From Branchiostoma floridae (lineage: Eukaryota > Chordata > Leptocardii > Amphioxiformes > Branchiostomatidae): a stretch of DNA of 64,000 nucleotides. This document shows, in pieces, positions 33,937 to 44,447 of this stretch. Positions within the stretch are counted from its first letter, which is position 1. Each line of letters begins with the position of its first letter. Below the pieces are notes generated by a model. It had not been told where the DNA came from. It made no database searches and saw only the letters and a list, made by a program, of their open reading frames with translations. Position numbers and translations under genes: made by a program. The stretch covers positions 3,769,683 to 3,833,682 of the forward strand of contig NC_049987.1 in NCBI RefSeq assembly GCF_000003815.2, read 5' to 3'.

Positions 33937-35130
33937 GCATAGACTGCGTTGTACCGGGAAGTTGGTCATCCTACCGGGGAGCAGTTTCTCTGACCCGAAC
34001 AGGCAAGACGTGCCAGCGCTGGGACAGTCAGACACCACACGAACACAAGTACACACCTTCTGACTATCCGGCTTCCGGACTGGAGCAGAACTACTGCCGG
34101 GAACCGGATGGCAACGAGCCCAGACTTTGGTGCTACACCACGGATCCCGGCACGAGATGGGAATATTGTTACGTGCCATTCTGTGGTAAGATTTGATTCT
34201 CAAAGCTTATGAGTGTTTGTTAACCTGGAAGCCATTATGAGCCAATTAACTGTAAACTTTGGCCCCCTTTACCCTGGCATTACAACCGAATGACCTGAAA
34301 TTTTGCACAGAGGTTTTCTGATCATATATTCACATAGATTCTATAACACCGTACAACAAAATGCTTAATTTTGCAATTTTGGGCCAGTCTTTGACCCAAA
34401 CAGTACATTTCAGGCTCCTGTACTCTGTTTTTAAAATCAAATGACCTGAAATTTGGTCTAGGAGTACCTGCACACATGCCTCTTATTTTGACCTAACTTA
34501 CTGTCTGCCAGCGCGAAACTACCCCCCCTCCCCAGTATGAACCTTAGCCCACATTGACAATTGTTTGTGAATTAGCACTCAATCAAGAAAACAAAGATAC
34601 ACCTAGAAGCCAAAGTTCTCGAATAATTTCTTCCATGGAATAGCTTCCTTATTTACTACCAAGACATACATATAACCACAGCCAACGTTTCGGTAACCGG
34701 CTGTGTACAGCTTTTCAACACTGCAGCTAGGTGTCACTGCTAACCACCCGGTTTCAAACGCAAAGAGGTGTCATACATGCGGTCCTAAACGGAAATTGCG
34801 GTATAGTACAAGCTTGTATTCCCTTGAGAAAGGTGCAAGACGGTCACAGAAACGTCGTGTGTGATTTTATGTATTGGCTGCTATCCATTCCTGAAATTTA
34901 CTGGTTTAGTTTTACCATGCTGAATTATGCTTATTACTTCTTTTCATAATGAAGAGACTGGGTGGTGTCCTGGTGAAGACTTCCTCTGCGATCACTTCGT
35001 GTGCATCTATGCCAGTTGGAAGTGTGACGGCACCGCAAACTGTCTGGACGGAGAGGATGAGTCACCTGCCAACTGCCCAGATCTTTACCCAACAGATGGC
35101 ATTAGTCATACTACACCCATTATTCGTTAA
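33937..35130 (+). CDS. Gene C (5' partial): kringle domain plus C-terminal LDLa domain
   Basis: Two exons: 33937-34185 (249 nt, phase 1 at both ends) and 34955-35130, ending at TAA; 141 residues visible. Exon 1 is one whole kringle from D-C-V-V-P-G to V-P-F-C with all six cysteines and the [10 protein letters not shown] and [15 protein letters not shown] blocks. The Asp pair of lysine-binding kringles reads D-G-N, so one acidic residue is lost and lysine binding is doubtful. Exon 2 is an LDLa domain with six cysteines and [15 protein letters not shown], very like gene A's (both have DGEDESP then NCP), then a 15-residue tail. The second acceptor (AATGAAG|AG) has a poor pyrimidine tract but is the only one in phase. 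Kringle and LDLa modules are extracellular binding domains. No start or signal exon was found. Confidence 0.85.
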
Positions 35131-35173
35131 ACATTGTTCTCGCCAGACCGTTTCTGCTGTGGTTTATTATATA

Positions 35174-36594
35174 ATTATATTTCAGCCATACCATAGGTAT
35201 GGTGAAATATATTGTATTCGTAATGTTTCTTTCTTTCTTTCTTTCTTTCTCCTGTCAAATTTTCAAAGCGATTCATCTCCGCCATTTCTGGACCAAATGA
35301 CTTGAAATTTGGCACAAGGGTAGAGTGGGCAAATACCCAAATGTGTTTTTTTCATTTTTTTCATATCTGCTCCTGAAATGATTTTATTGAGGTTTTATTG
35401 CAATTTTTGGACCAAAACTGTATATTTTGGCCCCCTGTACCATGGTATTACATCCAAATGACCTGAAATTTGGCACAGAGGTGCCCTAGATACTTTTTCA
35501 AAGGATCCATGTATAATATGTGGTATAAATCACTTCAAAATGGCTCCTTAAGGAGGTTTTTGTAGGAGAGTTTAGGATAGGTAAGGTTGGAGTGCCGAGG
35601 TCAACGACCTCTAGGTCATTCTGGTGTGTCAGGGCCACAGGTGTGCCAGATAGATCCAATTATCTACCTACCCACCTAGTCCATAGACATCCAGGTGGTT
35701 GGTGGACAAGGTAAATCCAATTATTGGCCAGCCAATGAGCGAGCTTATTTTGCTGGAAGAGTCCATTGTTGGACAGGGGGTGTATTTTAAAATTTACTTT
35801 TAGACTTTGGTGATAATGCCAATGTTTTTTTTTAGTGGAAGTGTTTTCGCACTGATCCACTTGACATAAGACTACTACTGGGACAGTCCATTTTTGCACA
35901 TAGGGGGGATTTTGAAAAAAATTAGTTTTGGACATGGGTGATGATTCCGAATTCCATTTGTAAATGGAAGCTTACCCCCACCTGAAGACTGTACATGAGG
36001 AGGATTCGGCAGCCAATCAGCAAGCCTTGTGTTATCTGGAAGAGCCCATTCATGCACGGGGGACTTTTTTAAAATTCAGTTTTGGACTGGGTTGCTTCTT
36101 ATACAAAAGCCATGTACTGTGAGTATTTCTGGACTTGTCTATTGTGCAATTTCAAACAGGGTGAGCTGGGAGATTCCATTCTTCGACGAAGGGGGTATTT
36201 TTTTAAAATTCATTTTGTGGACTTTGCTGACTATTTTAGCTGATATATGTTTGGATCGCTCCACTTTACATAGGGTTATAAGGCAGGAAGAGTCGATTCT
36301 TGCACAGAGGGGGGATTTTTTTCAAATATGGTTTTTGACGGCTGATGATTCCAAATTCCATTTCTTAGCGGAAGTGTTTTTGGAGTCGTCTATTTTTTTG
36401 AGTCCATTCTTGAAGGGGTTTTTGTAAGATTCATTTCATGCTCATAAGTGTGATTAGTAGTTAGAAGTCATTTTAAGCAGAAGTGTTCCATTTTTGCACA
36501 TGAGTGATTTTGGAACAGTCTATTGTTACATGAGGAGGAGATGGCTGAAATATGCTGTATTTGCTCTCAAGCAAATGTCGGCCTTTCTAGTAAT
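35174..36594 (+). mobile_element. R5 element, copy 1 (~1.4 kb)
   Basis: Nearly identical to the inverse of 55838-57236 over its whole length. It starts at ATATTTCAGCCATACCATAG 45 bp after gene C's stop and ends at CTTTCTAGTAATAAT. ATATTTCAGCCAT near the left end is repeated inverted near the right end (ATGGCTGAAATAT). It has a (TTTC)n tract and several 'ATGACCTGAAATTTGGCACA' blocks. No recognisable coding region. Confidence 0.85.
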
Positions 36595-38069
36595 AATGGT
36601 TTGATTGGTCCATTAAAAAGTACCGATTAGCAGGACTAAGAAATTGACCCAGAATTGCTCATGCACTAACATAGTCGTAACATGGACAACATAACGAGGA
36701 CATTTAAAATCGTTTACAGTTACCAAACGCATTAAAATACACACAGGTTTATATACAGATTGGGTTGACCGATACAATGGACAGATAAGGTAAAACAACA
36801 CAGTTTATGAGTTCAGTAGTCGGACGATGTGCGGAACGGTACTGTTCTTATACCGCTCCGTTCTGGCATTGATAGTGGTCAGTTTGATGTGTGATCCGGT
36901 GCGCCATCCACTGGTTTCACCCCGGGTTGGTTTAGGCCCCTATGTTGTGTTTTAACCAGTGAGGGGGACTTTTCAGTTGCAACAAAATTTTTAAAAAAAT
37001 GTTAGCTTTTATTTCAATAAATATGGCCCTCGAAGGGCAGGAAAGTAGACTGTTTCTGAGGGTTATAGATTTAAATATTTGCAAGGGAAGATTTCTACAT
37101 ACCCCTAAAATGCTCACACCTGAATCACTTATACATAACTTTGCTGTAGAAAGATATTCCTATAGATGCTGGAAAAAATCCTGGTGATAACACCGGTTTA
37201 ACTTTCAGACGTTTTTCACGTCGTGGACATGACAGAACGCAAACGAGGTCAATGAGGCAAACAAACGTTTTGTTTCTAAATTTTATAGAATCATCTCCCA
37301 TTTAGTTTTCTCCATATCCAGAACCACGCTAATTTATAAAGATATGAGATAAAATAATGTAAGTAGTGTTATACATGGAAAACATGCAAAATATTTTAAT
37401 GACATGAATTAGCCATTCTCTTATTGGTCAGTTCGCTAATTGTCATGCTATTATTGGTTGAACTGCTGATCATGATGGATCGTCTGATGTTTGCCAAATT
37501 GGCCTAGAAGGATGATGTTATTTACGTTACCATATGATTGATGTTACCACTTTTTTATCCTCTAATGCGTCTTTGCATTTACTGCTTTACAACATATGAT
37601 ATACAGTAAAGTTATTGTAAATTGGCTTGTCTTGACACATTATAATTGAACTTTACGTGGCTGAAAGTACACATTTCGTCGGGTGTACTGAGAGTGAACT
37701 ACTGCTAGTTGATAGAACAATACAGTACATTTGATTAAGCATTTTTCATTGACACGTTTACCTTGAATTTATTGAAGAGAAATAGAAATGATGAAAACTC
37801 AAAACAGAATCCATGTCGTCTTGTAAATTTTCTAACAGACTTCCTTTATTTTGGGTTTACATTAAAACAAAGCTGGTATCTAATACAAATGGTACACAAT
37901 CACACAACTGATTTTACTCTACATCTATTACAACTATTTCACGTTGCAAACTTTCAGAAAAGTAACGAAACAAAATCGGCCTTTGATTTGTTTAAGCGAT
38001 TACAAAGTTAACACAATAGCCAATACAAGGTCTGCATTGTAGGCATTTCGGCAGTGCTACAATCTTACT
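36595..38069. other. Intergenic, nothing recognised
   Basis: No coding exon, RNA or clear repeat found between the R5 element and the 3' end of the PEBP-like gene. Confidence 0.45.
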
Positions 38070-41000
38070 CTAGTTAAGGACAAAGATGCTAAGTACAAGA
38101 CACCAGGCGGACGCCATGGCAGTAGACAGCGACATCATGACGTTCACACTGCCGCTGCCAGGAGGCGCTGTCGGACAGGGATCATACCCATCAAACCCCT
38201 GGCAAGCAGATGCTTCATTTTGCCCCAGCGCTAGAAAAAAAAATCAGAAAAAGATGAAACATTGCAAATGACCTGTATTTTGAACAACCAAAATCGGCAA
38301 AATAACTAATAGTCGGCCAAATAACTACCAGTAGGTAGTACCCTACTCATTATCAAGATCACGGAACCCAGGCGCCTTGTAATTCACTAGACAGGCAACA
38401 TTTGCAAGAAAAAACGATATATTTCAACCATCTTCCTGCCCATACAAAGAACTGTTCCGAGACAAAAGTGAATTAAAAAAAGAACGTTTTTTTTTTCAAA
38501 AGTAAAAACTGTAAAGAATCAAACTAGTCAAAATTACAGCAATAACACAATCCGGTTCCCTGATTTTAATCGCAGAACCTGTATGCCAAAAGAAAGTGGA
38601 ATTACAATCTCCGTCACACCCTCGCTTTCGCCCAATTCACGCACGTTCTCGCTAGTTTGTGTTCTCGCAAGAAATAGCACCAGAGTTTGGAAAGAGGCCT
38701 ATTCTCAGCAGAAAAGGATTGCATCTAGAAGAAAACACAGCGTTCCTGTTCATGTTTTAGGTGTAATATAAAACATCAGTCACAGAGGTTTGCAATAGAA
38801 AAAGCACATTCGCGGTTTTGTGTACGCATGTTCAGCGACAGGATTTATGAACGATATGTCAAAAATGAAGGCCTCTGAGACACAAAGAAACCACGTCATG
38901 ACTAAGGTCGAGACAAGAACTGTATACAAGTCAGCGGCCCTCACCTTTGACATATTACCCACAATTCCTGTCACTACGCAAGCGTACTCGGAACCATGAA
39001 CGAGCTTTCACAAAAGAGCTCACCTGGGTTGTTTTCGTAGCTCCAACGGGAATACCCATCTACACCCGCTACCATGGTGACGTAACCCACTGTGGTCAGG
39101 TTGTTGGTAGACATGAAGTTTGCCACTTCAAAATTACACCTTAGAAAACAAAAGAAAGGACTTAAAATATCCACGATAATACATACTTAAAATCAGAATG
39201 TATTTGAATATTGTTAAGCTAATTGTGAATGTTAGTAAAGTCAAGTCGGGTCAAGAATAAAAAAATGCAACCATTAATGCAAAGAAGAACACCTTGGTAT
39301 GGTACGATGGCTTCTTTGTGACAGAAGCTTGAAGTGAGAACGGTTTGTTGGATATAGTCGTTCGGTAAATATATAATTAGTAAGTCATCTAAATGTAAGT
39401 TCATCTGTGACGGTAGTCAACATTATGTTACGATCTTAAGATTCCTACAATTTTTAAGAACCATATATCCGTACACAAAATAAAGGTCAACGATGCTTGG
39501 CAGTCGGTATCGGCCCCCGTTTCGGTTGAGGGAAGTTGGTGCGCTCTGATGTAAAGGTGAAGATACTTAATTCCGAACAGGATTACACTCTAATAGGGAG
39601 TGAAAGTGGCCATCGATACCAACTGCCAAGCACCTTTGACCCTTTGCTGACATCACACTTCCGGTCTGGATGTATGACTTAGGCTTTTGGTCATTTCAAC
39701 TTGATAAGGATCAGAGGACTGAACGGAAGCTTGTTGGTAAGCGCTCTATTTTGTGTACGGATATATGGTTCTTAAAATTGTAACATAACAGGAAGTCATT
39801 TTTTGTGATTGACCAATTAAAGCCAATAACATCAAGTATAAATTTTTATATGATTTCACACAAAATTCTCAGTTCCCTATTGAATTTATCATGACGTCAG
39901 CTAGTTTGGCAGGGTTTAAATGATTAATAATGAATAAAAACACGACCTACTTGCCCTCGAGGCCAGGAAAGATGCAGTTTGGGGCGTACGTTGGGAGGTC
40001 ATCGGCGGTCAGAGACAAGGCGGCTGTCTGTTTGAACAGGAGGTAGTGGTAGGTTCTGGCAACGCCACAGGGCGGAGGCACCGGTGCCACATACGGTTCG
40101 ATGACTGCTCCTGTACTCGGTCAGCATTCTGAATGTAAAATAATTCAAAACAAGGAATGTAACATTTACAAGCAAATAGATTATGTTTACATTCACATGT
40201 TCTAGCCTGCTGCTCATTGGAAATTGAAATATCGCCCACCTAATCAATATATGTATATGTATAGTACATGTCCGTTGCCATTTGTTACATCCCTTTTATC
40301 TTGGGAATCAACTTAAGCCTCGCTTTCGCACTTCTCGTGAGAGTTTGACAGCACGAGAGGAAGCGAGAAATTGTAACCGGAAAAGGGGCCAAGGTATCGA
40401 CGCCGACGTAAAAGGCCGATTTTTGATCATGAGTCTATAAACGTTTTATCATACTTAGACTTGTAGAATCCTTTTTCTTGGACAATATTAGAACATAAAC
40501 GTCATGTTGACGAGTAAGTAAAGTATGCCGACTTTCAGATTTACTTAAACCAAGATTTTTGTCATTTTTTTGGTCAGTGCAGATCCCTAACTTGCAGTAG
40601 CAAGTCCCTAAATTGACGTCATGAAAGACCAAGATGGCGGCATTTTTTTTAGATGGCTATGTCTTCCATTAGTTTTTTTTTTTTCAAATCAGACTTTTTG
40701 GACACTTGAGAGAGCGGGCTACTGTGTGGGGTGAGTTGTTATGACATGGAATGTTCACGGATGAGGTTATAAAATCCCGAAATTGTCAACTTGTTAGTTT
40801 AACACAATCTAAAAAAAATGGTTAACATTTCTGTGTCCTAAAGGCATGATTGACATGAAGGTGTATATTTACCGTTATGTTTGTGATGAGCATTTGAAGA
40901 AGCGGTTTAAAAGTCGGAAAGTCGACATCTCCTTTCCCGTCTGAGTCTAACATCAAAATGGAGAACATATCACCTGGAGAGGGCGAATCAAAAAGAAGGA

Positions 41001-42016
41001 ATACATCAGTCCTGTACATCTCTGCAGGCTTCGCTGTAAAATAGGTGATGTTGATACACTGTTATCATATAGCAAGACGATGTTGACCAATCAGGAGGCT
41101 CCATTTTCCTCATAACCTAGGTCATTAAAATCCCATATACTACCTGCTTTTTCCAAGGTACCCATTGTTCCAAATTCCTTTTGTAAAGTTACCATAATGA
41201 CATGAGAAGTTGTGATCTTTTCATGAAATTGTCTTCTTCGATTCTAATAAACTCTATATTATAGACAGACTGACGATGCACCTGTGATAGTCATGGTTGG
41301 AGCGTTTGCAGCTTCACCAGGAGTGATCACGACTCCCGTGGTGGCGATAGAAACAGTCCTGGCACTAGTGGCGATCAAATAAAACTCTTTACTTGAAAGA
41401 TCATCTGTGTTGGTACAAGTCATTCTTGAAATAGTTGAACTGTATTTTCCAACACAAAAATTGGACTCACCCAAATTTTCGATTGCACAGCATCAGTCTT
41501 TGTCAAGGAATGAACAATCCACTGCTGTCCTGACGTCACATTATGCAGATAGAACACGTGACTCACTGGTGCCATATACTTCCTGCAAATTATGATTCAC
41601 TGCTCACTGAGTCACGTGTTTCATCTGCATAATTTGACGTCACGACAGCACTGGATTTTTCATTCCTTGACAAAGACTGATGCTGTGCGGTCGAAAATTT
41701 GGGTGAGTCCAATTTTTGTGTTGGAAATTACAGTTCAACTATTTCAAAAATAAAACTCTTCGAATAAACATTTGATAAAGCCGAATTGATTATTCGAATC
41801 TCATACATCGCCACTGTATCTAACATGTGATGTCAATATTAGCAGTTAAATGTTATAAGATAACAGTCGGAAATTGGCAAATCATTAGAGAGTGTCACTA
41901 CAATAGGACCTACCTTTGGGTAAAGTTACGATTGCAGACGTTATACACCGTTTCCGGCGCTGTGAACGTGACGGTGAAGTCCACGGGAAGATCGCCAGAG
42001 GGCACCCATGAGTCAG
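38070..42016 (-). CDS. PEBP-like secreted or surface protein (5' partial, one frameshifted exon)
   Basis: Exons (minus): 42016-41914, 41424-41282, 41033-40873, 40128-39951, 39139-39024, 38230-38070. The middle exons match the phosphatidylethanolamine-binding protein fold: FSILMLDSDGKGDVDF stands where the family has a DPDAPS strand, followed by LLQMLITNIT (family W-L-V-x-N-I), and PYVAPVPPPCGVARTYHYLL aligns with the Y-x-G-P-x-P-P...H-R-Y block. Both ligand-pocket motifs are altered, so phospholipid binding is uncertain. The last exon ends in a hydrophobic tail (SAWCLVLSIFVLN) that could be a GPI signal or membrane anchor. Exon 40128-39951 is 178 nt where the flanking phases need 179; the frame breaks at about 40120-40117 and a single missing base would restore it. 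No start codon or signal peptide was found; the first exons may lie upstream or in the 42466-42623 gap. Confidence 0.78.
39448..39780. mobile_element. 333-bp MITE with 34-bp TIRs and TA target site
   Basis: Left CAATTTTTAAGAACCATATA (continuing to 39481) and right TATATGGTTCTTAAAATTG are near-perfect inverted repeats. They are flanked by TA on both sides, consistent with a Tc1/mariner-type target duplication. A second nested inverted repeat (ATGCTTGGCAGTCGGTATCG with CGATACCAACTGCCAAGC) lies inside. In the PEBP-like gene's intron 39140-39950. Confidence 0.92.
41426..41747. mobile_element. 322-bp near-perfect palindrome at a splice acceptor
   Basis: TTGAAATAGTTGAACTGTA at the left pairs with TACAGTTCAACTATTTCAA at the right, and the arms stay complementary for about 145 bp around 41586. 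On the minus strand the intron of the PEBP-like gene ends ...TTTCAA|G then exon, so the last intron bases before the acceptor G are the element's own terminus. No coding capacity. Confidence 0.9.
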
Positions 42017-42465
42017 CTAATGGGGAAAGCACAATCTTGCACAGTAATGACAATCAAATAATGGCAATTTTACTACTTGATGATTCCTATACATGAGTGG
42101 TCGTTAACTCGCTACAACTCCTAAGTTATTCTAAACGTAAACTAATAATACGTCAGTGTTGGTTTCATATTGTGTGCAAAGTTCATTTCCACATAATAAA
42201 AGATGTTTTACAAAATGTACACCTAAATTTCAGTACTGAGTATGTTACGAACATGTACCACTTGACAGTACAATCCGTGTTGCGATGGTGAATAACGTTG
42301 AAAACATCTTTGTTTCGGGAAATGCAGTGGTGGAATAATAAGGAGTTGATATTTATGGAAAAAAAACTTTTATCTAAACCAACCCCCTCTATTTAAACAG
42401 GTAACCCCCACCCGAAAACCCTGGGGAAAAAGGTGGGAATGGAAAATTATTGCTCCACTCTCTGC

Positions 42466-42623
42466 NNNNNNNNNNNNNNNNNNNNNNNNNNNNNNNNNNN
42501 NNNNNNNNNNNNNNNNNNNNNNNNNNNNNNNNNNNNNNNNNNNNNNNNNNNNNNNNNNNNNNNNNNNNNNNNNNNNNNNNNNNNNNNNNNNNNNNNNNNN
42601 NNNNNNNNNNNNNNNNNNNNNNN
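42466..42623. other. Assembly gap (158 N)
   Basis: Unknown sequence. It hides the left end of the TTAA-type MITE copy 1 and possibly 5' exons of the PEBP-like gene. Confidence 1.
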
Positions 42624-43079
42624 ATAGACTTCTATGTATTAATTCGTGGTTAAATGGGCGCGTTCATAATGAAGCTACGTGAAATTTCAGCAGATTTTTC
42701 ATTCTATGTCGAGCACATTTACCCTATATCGTGGGAAAAAATTGCCAATGTAAACTATACGTAGGAACTTTTTTTATAGCAATCACAAACTACGGTTAGT
42801 CAATCCCCACAAAAGGCACTTTTTCGCTGCTATTGTACAACCGCACCACTCAGAACCCACGACTGTGTACCTCCGACCTAGCGCGCGGCTGCAAAACTTT
42901 ACCTGCTAATTTCTTCAGGTACAAATAAGCTTTCACCAATCTAACTTTTGAGATCATTTCCGCTGGCTAAAAGGGAATTTCTCACCGCTAAAAACATGCG
43001 TCCGTGCAGCCGTTCATTTTTGGCTCGGATCTCTTTTAGGGTCCCCACTCGCGGAGTAATACATCAATGAGACCTTAAG
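42624..43079 (+). mobile_element. TTAA-type MITE, copy 1 (left end in gap)
   Basis: About 97 percent identical by eye to 43953-44422. It ends CATCAATGAGACC followed by TTAA. It carries a 12-bp segment (ATCTCTTTTAGG) that copy 2 lacks. Confidence 0.85.
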
Positions 43080-43948
43080 TTTAATGTATTATTGAAAAAA
43101 TCTATCAGAGGAAAGAATGTCGGTTTCTTCATCATCTCTGAAAGTTTGGGTGTCTTACGTTAATGAATTAGCCTCTGGGAGATAATTAAGTACGAGATCA
43201 TGATAGGCATGAAAGCGCCACCTAGCGGCGGACAAAGGCCAATGTCGGACAAAGTGCGAAGGCGTCGAGACGGACGCTTTTGACGTGTCGCAAAGACTCA
43301 TTAGATCAGTCTGTGTTTGAGTTTGACTGAGTAGTGTTCCCTTTGTGACTTTGTCTTTGTTTAATTGGAATATATCTCAGAGAATAGTCGTGTAAGGGAT
43401 ATCGGCACGAAAGGCACGACGAGATTCATCCGGATCTTTCTACGTAAATAAACGGTTCTATAGAGGATCGGGTGAAGGTACTATAGCTCATAAAGTCAAA
43501 ACAGAGCTTAACGACAAGAAATTGATGTTAGCTGCGTTTCAAGCTCCCTTATACCAGAGGCGGGCAAGCCGAATTGAGCCTTTCTGATTGGCCTTTTATA
43601 GGTGTCGCCAAGCCCGGGGTTTGGGGGGGGGGGGGGGTGTTGGAGGGGCGTTCGAGAGAAGGCGGCGATTGCAAAAAATAACTTGGATGTAGTTTGCATC
43701 AAGAAAGATAGCTTTAGAACCTTGGTCCTCTTCCAAATGGCTTGTATATCCAGTAGAGTGTGATACAAGAAAAATAACAATAGTAACGCCCTTTGGAAAT
43801 GTAGACCCGTCCGTTACCATGGTAACGGAAATAGGTACACGGCTAATCTGCAGCCAAAAAATGCGGGGTGGCGCCCGGTTATAAACACTTTTCAAATTTT
43901 TGCTCCAGTGCTATTCCTTGATTTTTTATGAATATTTTTGATTTTTAT
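43080..43948. other. Spacer between two MITE copies, no gene
   Basis: No coding exon. Contains a G homopolymer of about 14-16 at 43622-43637 and CGTTACCATGGTAACG near 43812. Confidence 0.5.
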
Positions 43949-44426
43949 TTAAGGTCTCATTGATGAGTTTCTTCTTCCCATAGACTTCTATGTATTGATT
44001 CGTGGTTTAAATGGGCGCGTTCATAATGAAGCTACGTGAAATTTCAGCAGATTTTTCATTCTATGTCGAGCACATTTACCCTATATCGTGGGAAAAAATT
44101 GCCAATGTAAACTATACGTAGGAACTTTTTTTATAGCAATTACAAACTACGATTAGTCAATCCCCACAAAAGGCACTTTTTCGCTGCTATTGTACAACAG
44201 CACCGCTCAGAACCCACGACTGTGTACCTCCGACCTAGCGCGCGGCTGCAAAACTTTACCTGCTAATTTCTTCAGGTACAAATAAGCTTTCACCAATCTA
44301 ACTTTTGAGATCATTTCCGCTGGCTAAAAGGGAATTTCTCACCGCTAAAAACATGCGTCCGTGCAGCCGTTCATTTTTGGCTCGGAGTCCCCACTCGCGG
44401 AGTAATACATCAATGAGACCATAAGA
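43949..44426 (+). mobile_element. TTAA-type MITE, copy 2, complete
   Basis: About 470 bp with perfect 13-bp ends GGTCTCATTGATG and CATCAATGAGACC. Preceded by TTAA and followed by ATAA; copy 1 is followed by TTAA. A TTAA target points to the piggyBac or Kolobok superfamilies. No transposase. Confidence 0.85.
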
Positions 44427-44447
44427 GGGGCACATTTCGAAACTAGA

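Noticed and set aside
42624-44426. LTR retrotransposon with 450-bp direct repeats
   Set aside because: Each repeat has its own inverted termini and TTAA flanks, and the 870-bp interior has no primer-binding site, gag or pol.
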